Positions 17,313-26,806 of a stretch of DNA of 51,155 nt are shown piece after piece. Under the pieces are notes generated by a model, which saw only the letters and a list, made by a program, of their open reading frames with translations, was not told the DNA's origin and ran no database searches. How positions within the stretch are numbered: position 1 is the stretch's first letter; the number at the start of each line of letters is the position of its first letter. The position numbers and the translations under genes were made by a program. The stretch is from Bacteroidales bacterium (GTDB lineage: Bacteria > Bacteroidota > Bacteroidia > Bacteroidales > Muribaculaceae), in NCBI GenBank assembly GCA_014800065.1, contig JAAVGX010000006.1, positions 1 to 51,155 of the forward strand, given 5' to 3'.

Positions 17313-18081
17313 ACATATTCTGGCTCACGGCACCGACAAGTCAGACCGTACCGGCACCGGTACCCGTTCGGTTTTCGGCTATCAGATGCGATTCAATCTC
17401 GAAGACGGATTTCCGCTGATTACGACAAAAAAGTTGCATCTCAAATCAATTATCCACGAACTTCTTTGGTTCCTCAAGGGCGACACAAATGTGCGCTACC
17501 TTCAGGAGAACGGTGTGCGAATATGGAATGAATGGGCCGACGAGAACGGCGACCTCGGTCATATTTACGGATACCAATGGCGCTCGTGGCCTGATTATAA
17601 CGGGGGATTTATCGACCAGATCAGTCAGGCTATCGAAACAATCAAGCATAACCCCGATTCCCGCCGAATCATCGTCAGCGCATGGAACGTGGCCGACCTC
17701 CCCAATATGAACCTGCCTCCCTGCCACGCTTTCTTCCAATTCTATGTTGCCGACGGTAAGCTGAGCTTGCAGCTTTATCAACGTAGTGCCGACTCTTTTC
17801 TTGGGGTTCCGTTCAATATCGCATCCTACGCACTGCTGCTGATGATGGTGGCGCAGGTGACCGGACTTCGGCCGGGCGACTTTGTCCACACCCTTGGGGA
17901 CGCACACCTCTACCTAAATCATCTCGACCAGGCCCGACTGCAACTCACCCGGCAACCCAAGCCTCTCCCTAAGATGATTCTCAACCCCGAAGTGAAGAAT
18001 ATTTTCGACTTCAAATACGAGGATTTCAAATTGGAGGGTTACGACCCACATCCACATATTAAGGCAGAGGTGTCAGTATGA
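17287..18081 (+). CDS. thyA: Thymidylate synthase
   Basis: 264 residues, exactly the length of the E. coli enzyme. It makes dTMP from dUMP using methylene-tetrahydrofolate, in the cytoplasm. The catalytic Cys146 lies in [10 protein letters not shown], the phosphate-binding arginines in [10 protein letters not shown] (125-134), and GTGTRSVFG near residue 23-31 is conserved. The gene begins inside the last 26 bases of the 4Fe-4S gene and its stop overlaps the folA start by ATGA. Pairing with folA makes functional sense, because ThyA turns the folate cofactor into dihydrofolate. Confidence 0.98.
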   Translation: MKQYLQLLEHILAHGTDKSDRTGTGTRSVFGYQMRFNLEDGFPLITTKKLHLKSIIHELLWFLKGDTNVRYLQENGVRIWNEWADENGDLGHIYGYQWRSWPDYNGGFIDQISQAIETIKHNPDSRRIIVSAWNVADLPNMNLPPCHAFFQFYVADGKLSLQLYQRSADSFLGVPFNIASYALLLMMVAQVTGLRPGDFVHTLGDAHLYLNHLDQARLQLTRQPKPLPKMILNPEVKNIFDFKYEDFKLEGYDPHPHIKAEVSV

Positions 18082-18569
18082 TACGCATTATTGTAGCTAT
18101 CGATCGCAAGGGTGCAATCGGTCGGGAGGGCGACCTTGTGTTCCATATCCGGGAAGATCTTCGCCACTTCAAAGCCCTGACAATGGGAAGCACGCTCGTG
18201 ATGGGGCGAAAAACTTTCGAATCACTGCCCGGAGTACTCCCCGGGCGAAGAAACATTGTAGTTACCCGCCAGAGCAATTTCAGCGCACCGGGCGCCGAAA
18301 TTGCACCCGATTTGGCCTCAGCTCTTAAGATGGCAGCCCACGGTCCCGGCGACACATTTATTATAGGTGGAGCGCAAATCTATGAGCAGACCTTGCCAAT
18401 GGCCGACAGACTCGACCTCACGCTAATTCCGCAAATAGCCGAGAACCCGGACACTTTCTTTCCCAATATTCCATTGGCCGAGTTCCGTGTACAGGACGTA
18501 ACACCCGGCGACTCCGTGACTTTCGTGACACTTACTCGAAAGCGCACGACGGAGCAAACATGGGATTGA
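18078..18569 (+). CDS. folA: Dihydrofolate reductase
   Basis: 163 residues. It reduces dihydrofolate to tetrahydrofolate with NADPH, regenerating the cofactor used by ThyA next door. The catalytic acid is at residue 27 (Asp in REDLRHF), as in E. coli. NADPH-site motifs [11 protein letters not shown] (42-52) and [10 protein letters not shown] (97 region) are present. The usual Trp before the active-site loop (position 22) is Phe here, a conservative change. It overlaps thyA by four bases. It is followed by the second repeat region rather than another gene. Confidence 0.97.
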   Translation: MIRIIVAIDRKGAIGREGDLVFHIREDLRHFKALTMGSTLVMGRKTFESLPGVLPGRRNIVVTRQSNFSAPGAEIAPDLASALKMAAHGPGDTFIIGGAQIYEQTLPMADRLDLTLIPQIAENPDTFFPNIPLAEFRVQDVTPGDSVTFVTLTRKRTTEQTWD

Positions 18570-18880
18570 TTCCTGTGTTTACCAAGATTTCAATGTTCTC
18601 TATGCCGCAGTGTTCCCCGCGCCTCTGCTCGCGGGACTTGCGCTTTCCGGGATTTCTCCTTGTATAGTCCGAGCTGAAACTCGGGGCCAAAGACAAAGTA
18701 CCGCTTGCGCGGTGTTGCTTTTGCGGGGCGCTTGGCGGTTTTGGCGTTGGTGACATCGCAAAGCGATATCCGTACAGGCAGATAATCTTGATTAATCTTT
18801 AATTTGGGGACAAAGTTACGGTGGGGGGTTTGGGGAGTTATTGTATGATTTGCGCAATTTGCGTTTTTAACGTGAAAGTT
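18570..18880. repeat. Repeat-rich intergenic region, copy B of the mosaic repeat
   Basis: No gene is convincing. B4 (18591-18613) is A4 reverse-complemented with one mismatch. B3 (18669-18716) matches A3 including its hairpin. B1 (18752-18775) matches A1 with two mismatches. B2 (18811-18861) matches A2 including the minus-strand TAACTTTG at 18811-18818. The order B4(inverted)-B3-B1-B2 differs from A1-A2-A3-A4, so the block was rearranged rather than simply copied. Confidence 0.7.
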
Positions 18881-18884
18881 AATG

Positions 18885-18917
18885 CAAAAAAAAGCCGTCC
18901 TCGATTGAGGACGGCTT
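18885..18917 (-). terminator. Intrinsic terminator of the OmpA-family gene
   Basis: An 11-bp perfect stem (AAGCCGTCCTC with its complement, loop of four bases) is followed on the minus strand by eight T's. It lies 22 nt after the OmpA-family stop. Confidence 0.9.
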
Positions 18918-18938
18918 GATATTTTGTGAAGAAGTTTC

Positions 18939-20132
18939 TTACTTAGCTTCGTCGATGGTAACGGCGCGGTCGAGAGCAACGCACTTGATACCGAGGTCGT
19001 TGAGGTTACCGTTGTTGGTGGTAACTTCTACCTGAGAAGCGGGAACACCGTTGCGAACGAGAACCTTCTGTACGTTGTCGGCACGGTTCTTGCGGAGTCG
19101 CATGTTGATGTTGTCGGTACCGGTGTAGTTATCAGCCCAGCCGGTGAGGACGTACTTCTTAGAGGGGTTCTGAGTCATTACGTTAGCGATAGCCTTAACT
19201 ACGCGAGTGTTTTCAGCAGAGAGGCGAGAAACACCGATGGGGAAGTAGATGGTAGCGATGGGGCCTGCAGGAGCTTCAACCACGGTCTGGGTAGGACGAG
19301 CGAGGCATTCCTTGAGCTGAGCTTCGAGGTCGGCGATGCGAGCATCGGCAGCAGCGAGACGAGCGCGGAGAGCGTCGCAGTTTTCGGGTTCGGGATATAC
19401 GGGTACCACGGGAGCGGTCCATTCACGCTGCTTGAAGTTGTAGGTCAGTGAAAGGAGAGCGGAAACGGGCATACCGATGGGGTTGTTTACAACAGAGTTG
19501 AAAGTGCGAGACATAGCACCCCAGCGGAGGTCGAGACCGATCTGCATCTGTTCGCTGATGCGGAAGTTCTGGAGAAGACCGGCGCGAACGTCGAGTACAG
19601 TGTTGTGGTAGCGTTCCCAGCTATCTTTGTTCTTTTCGAAAGAAATGTAACCACCGGCACCAACGTAGAAGATAGCGTTGTAAACACGGCCGGGACGGTA
19701 GCCACACCACCAGTTGGTGAGGTTAACCATAAGGTCGAACTGAGGACCTACTTCGCTGAATTTCTGCTTGTAGTAGGTGTCACGGCCATCCTTTACGGTA
19801 CCGGGAACTACTGCGTTGAAGGTGCTGCGGTCAGCCACGCCCTTCATCTGCATCCAGGTAGCACCGAAGCGACCACCGAATACGGGAGAGAACCACTTGC
19901 CTACATAGAGGCCGGCCTGGGGAGCGATACGGTCGCCGAAGTTACGGAGCTGGCCGTAACGAGCGATGTACACGTTTGCACCACCTTCAGCGGTGATGAA
20001 CCAGTTGTCTTGAGTGCGATTGAGCATCACGCCCTGAGAGGGGTCGGATACGTAAGTCACTTCCTGTGCGGCTACGGACTGAGCGCCGAACAGAAGGGCG
20101 CATGCGAAGCCAAGAATAGTAGCTTTTTTCAT
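18939..20132 (-). CDS. OmpA-family outer-membrane protein
   Basis: 397 residues. The signal peptide ends at about residue 22 (SVAAQ). An N-terminal barrel (about 40-235) is followed by a short coiled-coil-like stretch (CDALRARLAAADARIADLEAQL). A C-terminal OmpA domain (about 295-390) follows, with the peptidoglycan-binding pattern LTGWADNYTGTDNINMRLRKNRADNV. It links the outer membrane to peptidoglycan. The Lys/Ala-regular codon usage and strong terminator suggest an abundant protein. It stands alone between transketolase and the repeat region. The 180 bases upstream (20133-20312) contain no gene and only weak promoter candidates. Confidence 0.92.
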   Translation of the reverse strand: MKKATILGFACALLFGAQSVAAQEVTYVSDPSQGVMLNRTQDNWFITAEGGANVYIARYGQLRNFGDRIAPQAGLYVGKWFSPVFGGRFGATWMQMKGVADRSTFNAVVPGTVKDGRDTYYKQKFSEVGPQFDLMVNLTNWWCGYRPGRVYNAIFYVGAGGYISFEKNKDSWERYHNTVLDVRAGLLQNFRISEQMQIGLDLRWGAMSRTFNSVVNNPIGMPVSALLSLTYNFKQREWTAPVVPVYPEPENCDALRARLAAADARIADLEAQLKECLARPTQTVVEAPAGPIATIYFPIGVSRLSAENTRVVKAIANVMTQNPSKKYVLTGWADNYTGTDNINMRLRKNRADNVQKVLVRNGVPASQVEVTTNNGNLNDLGIKCVALDRAVTIDEAK

Positions 20133-20312
20133 AGGGGAGTAATATTGGATTGTTTGTAAATTTGACTCGCTTGGATTTGGAGCGTAAAATTAGTGATTAT
20201 TTTTTATATTCTATAACTTTTGCGAGGAAATTTTGTTCAATGAAGTCGAAAATTTAACATTTCAGTGTTAACATTATGAAAAACGCCCTCGCAAACACCA
20301 ATTTTAGCTCAA

Positions 20313-22331
20313 TTATCGGTTGAGGATAGAGCGTACACGGTCGTAAATGTTATCGGCTGTGAATCCGAACTTTACGTCGAGTACTTTGAAAGGAGCGGAT
20401 GCTCCGAATCGGTTCATAGCAAACACCTCACCGTTGAAACCGGCAATCATTCTCATGGAAGCAGCCAGTCCGGCAGTAAGTCCGAACTGAGGTACACCGT
20501 CAGGGAGAACAGCGCGGCGGTAATCTTCGGGCTGATCGTTGAAGATACCCACGCAAGGCATAGACACAACGGAGGCTTTAACACCGTCGGCCTGCAGGAG
20601 TGCAGCCACTTCGCAAAGGAGTGATACTTCCGAGCCGTTTGCCACCAGCACAACGTCGGGGTTGGCAGTCTCGCCCCATGCCACATATCCTCCGCGCATT
20701 GCACCCTTTGCGGCCTCGATACGGGTGGTGCCTTCGGGTGCGGGGAGGTCGTGGAGGTCCTGGCGCGAGAAGATGAGTCCGGTAGGAGTATGAGTGTTCT
20801 CCATTGCCATGCGGTAGGCTACGGATACTTCGGCAGAGTCGGCCGGGCGAATGACCATCATGGAAGGCCGACCGCTGAAGTTGCGGATCTGTTCGAGAAG
20901 TCGCAGTTGTGCTTCCTGTTCGATTGGTTCGTGAGTCGGGCCGTCTTCACCCACGCGGAAGGCATCGTGAGTCCAGATATACTTCACGGGCAATTCCATC
21001 AAAGCTGCCATTCGGATAGCGGGCTTCATGTAGTCGGAGAATACGAAGAAGGTACCGCAAGCGGCGATAGTACCGCCATGGAGCACGATGCCGTTCATGA
21101 TGCAAGCCATGGTAAGCTCAGCGACACCGGCCTGAAGAAAAGCGCCGGAGAAGTCGCCCTTGCGGAACTCGCCGGTTTGTTTGAGGAAGCCGTCGGTTTT
21201 GTCGGAGTTGCAGAGGTCGGCAGATGAAACAATCATGTTTCCCACCTTGCGGCCGAGTTCGGCAAGGATGTCGGCCGAAGCGGTGCGAGTTGCTACATTG
21301 GCCTTATGCTCGATAGCCTCGTAATTGATGTCGGGGATAACGCCTTCGATATAGCTTTTGAGGGTGATGGCATCGGCAGGATTAGCCTCTTCCCAAGCTT
21401 TGAATTCTGCGCGTCGCTGAGCAACAATCTTTTTAAGTTCACTCTTACGCTCGGCATACAGAGCCTCGACTTCGGGGAAAATCTTCCAGGGGTCTTCGGG
21501 GTCGCCACCAAGATTGGCGATAGTTGCGGGAATGTCGGCACCGGCTTTCGAGAGCGGTTGTCCGTGAGTGGAGCACTCTCCTTCGAGGCTGCTGCCATCT
21601 GCGCGCACCACGCCCTTGGCCATGGTTGTGTGTCCGATGATGATGGTAGGACGCTCAGTTTCGGCCTGAGCGGATTCAATAGCTGCGGAAATCTGAGCTT
21701 CGTCGTTACCATCGATTTCGATAACATTCCAATGCCAAGCACGGTATTTGCCGGCATAATCTTCATCGTCGACGGCATCGACCATTGTCGAGAGCTGAAC
21801 ACCGTTGCAGTCGTAGAACATAATCAGATTGCTCAGACCCAGCAGTCCTGCTATACGCCCTGCGCCCTGCGCCACTTCCTCCTGAATACCACCGTCGGAG
21901 ATAAATGCGTAGGTTTTGTGAGCGACCACATCGCCGAAGCGGGCCTGGAAGAAACGTTCTGCGATAGCAGCACCGACGGCCATTGCGTGGCCTTGTCCCA
22001 GAGGACCGGATGTATTTTCGATACCGCGTGAGGGGTTCCACTCGGGATGTCCGGGAGTTACGGAGCCCCACTGGCGGAATTCCTTCAGCTCATCGATAGT
22101 GTACAGACCCGTGAGCGCCAGCACAGAGTAGAGCATTGGCGACATGTGACCCGGGTCGAGGAAAAAACGGTCGCGACAGAACCAGGTGGGGTCGTCCGGG
22201 TCGGTCACCAAATATTTAGAATAGAGCACGTTTACGAAGTCTGCTCCGCCCATCGAACCGCCGGGGTGTCCGGACTTGGCTTTCTCAACCATAGCGGCGG
22301 AGAGGATTCGGATATTGTCTGCTGCTTTCAT
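20313..22331 (-). CDS. tkt: Transketolase
   Basis: 672 residues, a full-length transketolase of the non-oxidative pentose phosphate pathway (moves two-carbon units between sugar phosphates; thiamine diphosphate and Mg dependent). The N-terminus has SGHPGGSMGG (20-29). The cofactor motif reads SDGGIQEEVAQ where many relatives have GDG, a form common in Bacteroidota. The Pyr domain has THDAFRVGEDGPTHEPIEQ-type residues and the C-terminal domain is intact. It stands 42 nt after hflX and may be co-transcribed with it. Confidence 0.97.
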   Translation of the reverse strand: MKAADNIRILSAAMVEKAKSGHPGGSMGGADFVNVLYSKYLVTDPDDPTWFCRDRFFLDPGHMSPMLYSVLALTGLYTIDELKEFRQWGSVTPGHPEWNPSRGIENTSGPLGQGHAMAVGAAIAERFFQARFGDVVAHKTYAFISDGGIQEEVAQGAGRIAGLLGLSNLIMFYDCNGVQLSTMVDAVDDEDYAGKYRAWHWNVIEIDGNDEAQISAAIESAQAETERPTIIIGHTTMAKGVVRADGSSLEGECSTHGQPLSKAGADIPATIANLGGDPEDPWKIFPEVEALYAERKSELKKIVAQRRAEFKAWEEANPADAITLKSYIEGVIPDINYEAIEHKANVATRTASADILAELGRKVGNMIVSSADLCNSDKTDGFLKQTGEFRKGDFSGAFLQAGVAELTMACIMNGIVLHGGTIAACGTFFVFSDYMKPAIRMAALMELPVKYIWTHDAFRVGEDGPTHEPIEQEAQLRLLEQIRNFSGRPSMMVIRPADSAEVSVAYRMAMENTHTPTGLIFSRQDLHDLPAPEGTTRIEAAKGAMRGGYVAWGETANPDVVLVANGSEVSLLCEVAALLQADGVKASVVSMPCVGIFNDQPEDYRRAVLPDGVPQFGLTAGLAASMRMIAGFNGEVFAMNRFGASAPFKVLDVKFGFTADNIYDRVRSILNR

Positions 22332-22373
22332 CTGTTGTATATATAATATATGTGTATTTGATTGGACAAAGTA

Positions 22374-23612
22374 TTACTCAATTTCGCCGTCGGCGTCATA
22401 GTTCTGGTACAGAAGGTCGTTGTAGGGGAATCTCTGCAGATGAATTTCGCGAGCCATCTGATACAGACGTTCCTTGAGTTCGTCGATATTAGTGCCCTTC
22501 TTGGCTGATATAAACACGCAGTTGCTGTTCATCTTAGCCATCCAGGAGTCTTTGAGTTCATCCAAAGTTCGGTTACGACGCTCGCGCGGGGTAAGGTCGT
22601 CCTCATCTTTTGGAATATGCGAGAATTGGTCGATTTTGTTGAAAACCATTAGCATAGGTTTATCCTCGCCGCCGCAGATTTCGCGCAGCGTACGGTCCAC
22701 CACCTCGATTTGCTCCTCGAAGTTGGGGTGAGAGATGTCCACGACGTGGACGAGAATGTCGGCTTCACGCACCTCATCGAGAGTGCTTTTGAAGGAATCC
22801 ACCAGGTGATGGGGCAGTTTACGGATAAACCCGACGGTGTCCGTCAGCAGGAAAGGCAGATTGTCGATAACCACTTTTCGGACAGTGGTATCGAGAGTTG
22901 CGAAAAGTTTGTTTTCGGCAAAGACCTCGCTTTTGCTGAGCAGATTCATCAGGGTTGACTTACCCACGTTGGTGTAGCCCACCAGAGCCACGCGTGTGAG
23001 TTTGCCGCGGTTTTTGCGCTGTACGGCCTTCTGGCGGTCGATAGCAGCGAGTTCCTGCTTGAGGAGCGAAATTTTGTTGAGGATTATACGACGGTCCGTT
23101 TCGATCTGCGTTTCACCAGGGCCACGCATACCGATACCGCCACGCTGACGTTCCAGGTGAGTCCACATACGGGTCAGTCGGGGCAGCAGGTATTGATATT
23201 GAGCCAGTTCCACCTGAGTTTTTGCACTGGCTGTTTGAGCGCGTTTGGCAAAGATGTCCAGAATGAGGTTGGTTCTGTCGAGGATTTTGACTCCCAGTTC
23301 GCGTTCAATGTTGAGCACCTGCTTGGTGGAGAGGTCATCATCGAAGATAGCCATTGCAATATCGCCGTCCTCTTCGATAAACTGACGGATTTCTTCCAGC
23401 TTGCCCTTGCCAACGAACGTACGGGGGTTTGGGTAGTCGAGACGCTGAGTGAAGCACCTGACGGCAGTAGCGCCGGCAGTGTCGGCCAGGAAGGCCAATT
23501 CAGCAAGGTACTCCGCCGAGCGAGCCTCATCCTGCTGTGGGGTAATGAGACCCACCAGAATTGCGCGTTCGGGCTGAGCGCCCGCGGGGATTATACTTGA
23601 TTCTTTTGGCAT
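22374..23612 (-). CDS. hflX: GTPase HflX
   Basis: 412 residues. It is a ribosome-associated GTPase that splits stalled or stress-inactivated ribosomes. The N-terminal HflX domain contains the glycine-rich segment GGIGMRGPGETQIETDRR (158-175). The G domain has G1 GYTNVGKS (212-219), G2 TLDTT, G3 DTVG and G4 NKID. The C-terminus is acidic (YDADGEIE). It starts 3 nt after the acyl-CoA synthetase stop, so both are one transcript, an arrangement without an obvious functional reason. Confidence 0.96.
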   Translation of the reverse strand: MPKESSIIPAGAQPERAILVGLITPQQDEARSAEYLAELAFLADTAGATAVRCFTQRLDYPNPRTFVGKGKLEEIRQFIEEDGDIAMAIFDDDLSTKQVLNIERELGVKILDRTNLILDIFAKRAQTASAKTQVELAQYQYLLPRLTRMWTHLERQRGGIGMRGPGETQIETDRRIILNKISLLKQELAAIDRQKAVQRKNRGKLTRVALVGYTNVGKSTLMNLLSKSEVFAENKLFATLDTTVRKVVIDNLPFLLTDTVGFIRKLPHHLVDSFKSTLDEVREADILVHVVDISHPNFEEQIEVVDRTLREICGGEDKPMLMVFNKIDQFSHIPKDEDDLTPRERRNRTLDELKDSWMAKMNSNCVFISAKKGTNIDELKERLYQMAREIHLQRFPYNDLLYQNYDADGEIE

Positions 23613-23615
23613 GGC

Positions 23616-25433
23616 TTAGCAGTACATGGCCTCGATTTCATCTCGATATATGGCATTGATGGCCGGGCGGCGAATCTTGAGCGTGTTTGTCAGTTCGCCG
23701 GTCTCGATTGAGAATTCTCGGGGCAGGAGGGTAAAACGTTTTATTTTCTCGAAGCCGGCGAATCCTTTTTGCAAACGCTCGATTCGTTCGGCTATAAAGT
23801 GCTTGATTTCAGAGTTTTGGACCAAATCGTCGACGGAGTCGAAATCGATATGCTTCTTGTGGGCATATTCTTTGAGTGCATCGAAGGCGGGCACGATGAT
23901 AGCGCTCACATACTTTCGCTGGTCGCCGATGATGGCAACCTGTTCGATGTAGCGGTCTTCGCCCAGTCGGCTTTCCAGTGCCTGTGGAGCGATATATTTT
24001 CCGTTTGAAGTTTTGAAGAGGTCCTTCAGGCGTTCAGTCAGAACGATGTCGCCGCCTTCGTCGATACGCCCGGCATCGCCGGTGCGGAACCAGCCGTCGG
24101 CAGTAAACGCCTTTTCGTTTTCTTCCGGGCGGTTATAGTAGCCCCGCATCACCGTCGGGCCTTTGACGAGAATTTCGTTCTCCTCGCCAATTCGAACCTG
24201 CACAATGTCCAAGGGAGTTCCTACGGTTCCGAACTTATAATCCACTAACGGGAAGCAGGAAACGGTGGCGGTAGTTTCGCTGAGGCCGTATCCGATCATG
24301 ATGTTGATTCCACAAGCCTTGAAGAACTCCGTGATGGCCGGCGACAGGGGAGCACCGGCAGTGGGGAAGAGGACGCCGTTGTTCACACCGATAACCTTGC
24401 GGAGGGTGGTGAACACGAATTTATCATAAAATTTATATTGGAGTTCGAGCCATTTCGGGATTGGCTTGCCCAGGCGCGCATATTCCAAATTTCGCTTTGC
24501 ACCCACGGTGAGGGCCCGTTCAACCATCAGACGCTGAACGCCCTTCATGTGAGCAATCTTATCCTGCACGGCCGTATAGACCTTTTCCCAGAAACGGGGT
24601 ACGCTGCACATGCATCCCGGCTGAACAAATCGCAGGGCTTCCTGCACCTTCTTGGGATTAGGGTTGATGAACACGTGCACACCCACGCTGAGGCAGTAAT
24701 ATGTCCACGCTTTCTCGAAGATGTGGCTCATCGGGAGGAAGCAAAGGGAGGTCTGTTGGTCGGTGACCATCGGGAGGCGTACATGGTGAGCTTCGATAGC
24801 GGCATCGAAGGCGCTGTGGGGAAGAATTGCGCCCTTTGGCTCGCCGGTTGTGCCGGAGGTGTAGAGCAGAGTGGCGATATCATCGGGAGTAGCCTCGGCT
24901 GTGATAATCTCCACGGCGGCTTTAACGGCCTCATCAGCAGTTGCTCCCAATTTCAGCAACTCGCTGTAATGCATGGCTTTAGGCTCGCCCCTGAGGTCGG
25001 CCTGCGGGTCGATTACGACAACTTTTTCGATTGAGGGGCATTCGGGTAGAATGTCTATTGCGCAATCCAACTGGTTTTGGTCGCCGACCACGATGATTTT
25101 TGCGCCGGAATCGTTGACAATGAAAGCCACTTGTTCGGGACTGCTGGTAGCATAAATGCTCACGGGCACGGCGCGGCATCGCCAGCAAGCTTGCTCGGTG
25201 ACAGGCAGTTCCGCAGCGTTTGCACTGAACAAAGCCACCATTTGCCCCGGGCGTATACCCATCAGATAGAGAGCCTTTGCGGCATTCTCAACATTGGTGG
25301 CCAGCTCGCCCCAGGTCATAGCCTCCGCGGCGCATACACCATCGGCTCCGTAGGTGACGGTGCTCAGGGCTATGCGCTCGTTTCCATAACGCTCTTGCTG
25401 TTGGCGAGCTAAATTTGTCAGTATATTTCGCAT
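23616..25433 (-). CDS. Long-chain fatty acid--CoA ligase (AMP-forming)
   Basis: 605 residues, the FadD/ACSL size class. It activates fatty acids to acyl-CoA through an acyl-adenylate. The AMP-binding P-loop YTSGTTGEPKG is at 191-201. YGLSETTATVS (A5-type motif), GDAGRIDEGG and the C-terminal TSNGKYIAP lysine follow. It is probably cytoplasmic or peripheral to the inner membrane and used to recycle or import fatty acids. The exact chain length preference cannot be read. It is followed by hflX. Confidence 0.93.
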   Translation of the reverse strand: MRNILTNLARQQQERYGNERIALSTVTYGADGVCAAEAMTWGELATNVENAAKALYLMGIRPGQMVALFSANAAELPVTEQACWRCRAVPVSIYATSSPEQVAFIVNDSGAKIIVVGDQNQLDCAIDILPECPSIEKVVVIDPQADLRGEPKAMHYSELLKLGATADEAVKAAVEIITAEATPDDIATLLYTSGTTGEPKGAILPHSAFDAAIEAHHVRLPMVTDQQTSLCFLPMSHIFEKAWTYYCLSVGVHVFINPNPKKVQEALRFVQPGCMCSVPRFWEKVYTAVQDKIAHMKGVQRLMVERALTVGAKRNLEYARLGKPIPKWLELQYKFYDKFVFTTLRKVIGVNNGVLFPTAGAPLSPAITEFFKACGINIMIGYGLSETTATVSCFPLVDYKFGTVGTPLDIVQVRIGEENEILVKGPTVMRGYYNRPEENEKAFTADGWFRTGDAGRIDEGGDIVLTERLKDLFKTSNGKYIAPQALESRLGEDRYIEQVAIIGDQRKYVSAIIVPAFDALKEYAHKKHIDFDSVDDLVQNSEIKHFIAERIERLQKGFAGFEKIKRFTLLPREFSIETGELTNTLKIRRPAINAIYRDEIEAMYC

Positions 25434-25488
25434 AGGATGTGTCGTTAGTTATTATATGCAGATGTATTTATTAAACATCTCAGCACCT

Positions 25489-25542
25489 AAAAAAGACGAG
25501 CGCTTAACAAATGTTGCTTTAAGCGGCGTCATTTGTTAAGCG
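25489..25542 (-). terminator. Hairpin terminator of the DUF4491 gene
   Basis: Perfect 13-bp arms (CGCTTAACAAATG at 25501-25513 and its complement at 25530-25542) enclose a 16-base loop, and six T's follow on the minus strand (25489-25494). The upstream arm overlaps the DUF4491 stop region. Confidence 0.6.
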
Positions 25543-25870
25543 ATGTTAATTGTTTTTCCCGACGTTTGGGATTGGCGGGAAACCAACCCTTTCTGACTCG
25601 TTCGCGTTGTTGGAAAACTTCCAGAATCGACCAGAACGAAGAAAAAGCGACCACTCCCGCCAGGATTGAGAGGACCGAGTTTTCCACGGCCATCGAAACA
25701 TAGCACATAGCGATGCCCAACAGCAAGAAAGCCCACCAGGAGCGGACTCCGAAGTAGTACTCAGCCTTAATCACGAGCGGATGAAACAGGCCAATAATCA
25801 GGAAAGTGGCCGCACCGACGAATAGGCCGCCGACATTCCACTGATCAAACATCAGGTTAATTGTTTCCAT
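25529..25870 (-). CDS. DUF4491-family membrane protein
   Basis: 113 residues from ATG 25870 (METINLMF). Three hydrophobic helices (about 12-30, 42-62 and 66-85) and the segment FLIIGLFHPLVIKAEYYFG are recognisable from the DUF4491 family of small Bacteroidota and Firmicutes membrane proteins. The end ERVRKGWFPANPKRRE is conserved in the family. Function is unknown. The longer frame begins inside the promoter box, so it is rejected. The start codon lies 4 nt after a TACCTTTG box, implying a leaderless mRNA. Confidence 0.85.
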   Translation of the reverse strand: METINLMFDQWNVGGLFVGAATFLIIGLFHPLVIKAEYYFGVRSWWAFLLLGIAMCYVSMAVENSVLSILAGVVAFSSFWSILEVFQQRERVRKGWFPANPKRREKQLTSLNK

Positions 25871-25874
25871 GGCG

Positions 25875-25882
25875 CAAAGGTA
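25875..25882 (-). promoter_or_regulatory. -7 box predicting a leaderless DUF4491 mRNA
   Basis: TACCTTTG on the minus strand, then four bases, then ATG. The 10-base string GTACCTTTGC also begins the prmA promoter box at 49576. The -33 box is weak (TTTA at a 21-base spacing). Confidence 0.6.
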
Positions 25883-26011
25883 CAAAAAAAATCCCGCATC
25901 ACCTAAATTATTCCCACTTTCCCCACTGTTTCTCAGACTTTCCGTTCATTCGGGTGTTGGTCTTAACATTTTTTGCGCAGGGCGACGGCTCCATTTTTGG
26001 AAAATAATAGT

Positions 26012-26019
26012 TACCTTTG
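26012..26019 (+). promoter_or_regulatory. -7 box of the glycosyltransferase/dihydroorotase operon
   Basis: TACCTTTG, 19 nt before the ATG at 26039. The in-frame extension to 25973 reads through this box, so the start at 26039 is preferred. Confidence 0.55.
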
Positions 26020-26038
26020 TGCTTTAAAAGCTAAGCCC

Positions 26039-26806
26039 ATGACTGCAACCGCTCCTACCCTCAAAGCCGATTCGTGCGTAATCATTCCCATGTACAACGA
26101 ATGTGAGAATGCCGCCGCTATTATCGACGCTGTAATGAACCTCGAAGTGGCCTTCGACATACTGGTCATCGACGACAATTCGCCCGATGGCACAGCTGCT
26201 ATCGTCAAGGAAAAAATGCAGGAGTACCCCGGACGAGTGGACCTGATTGAGCGCGAAGGCAAGCTCGGGCTCGGTACAGCCTACATCACCGGGTTCAAAC
26301 ATTGCATCCAAAAGGGCTACGAATTCATCTGCGAGATGGATGCCGACTTCTCGCACAACCCCGCCGACCTGATCCGTCTGCGTCAGACAGCCATCGAGCA
26401 GAAGGCCGATGTGGTGATCGGGTCGCGTTACGTTACCGGGGTGAACGTGGTCAACTGGCCGATGGGACGTGTGCTTATGTCTTATTACGCAAGCAAATAC
26501 GTACGCATGATTACCGGGCTTCCCGTGCACGACACCACTGCGGGGTATGTATGCTACCGCCGTCGGGTTCTGGAGGCGCTTGAGCTTGACAAAATCAAAT
26601 TCAAAGGCTACGCATTCCAGATAGAAATGAAATTCACCGCGCACAAATACGGCTTCAAGGTTGTTGAAGTGCCCATAATCTTCGTGAACCGCGTGCTTGG
26701 AACGTCGAAGATGAATTCGAGCATATTCGGGGAGGCCGTATTCGGGGTGATACGCCTGAAATGGAACAGCTTTTTCAAAAAATATCCCGACTACTCCAAG
26801 CAATGA
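26039..26806 (+). CDS. GT2 glycosyltransferase, polyprenyl-phosphate mannose synthase-like
   Basis: 255 residues. It has the GT-A fold of the DPM1 class: VIDDNSPDGTA (44-54) and the metal-binding DAD (101-103) in CEMDADFSHNP. The pattern GSRYVTGVNVVNWP and the C-terminal EMKFTAHKYGFKVVEVPIIF are typical of polyprenol-phosphate sugar synthases. It likely moves a sugar, probably mannose, to a lipid carrier at the cytoplasmic face of the inner membrane for protein or envelope glycosylation. No membrane helices are seen at its C-terminus, so it is the short form. It overlaps dihydroorotase by ATGA. Confidence 0.9.
   Translation: MTATAPTLKADSCVIIPMYNECENAAAIIDAVMNLEVAFDILVIDDNSPDGTAAIVKEKMQEYPGRVDLIEREGKLGLGTAYITGFKHCIQKGYEFICEMDADFSHNPADLIRLRQTAIEQKADVVIGSRYVTGVNVVNWPMGRVLMSYYASKYVRMITGLPVHDTTAGYVCYRRRVLEALELDKIKFKGYAFQIEMKFTAHKYGFKVVEVPIIFVNRVLGTSKMNSSIFGEAVFGVIRLKWNSFFKKYPDYSKQ

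Noticed and set aside
20133..20312. Possible regulatory RNA before the OmpA-family gene
   Set aside because: Only short imperfect inverted repeats (TTAACA/TGTTAA) are visible, too weak to call.
21306..22031. 241-residue plus-strand frame inside transketolase
   Set aside because: Antisense shadow of a conserved enzyme.
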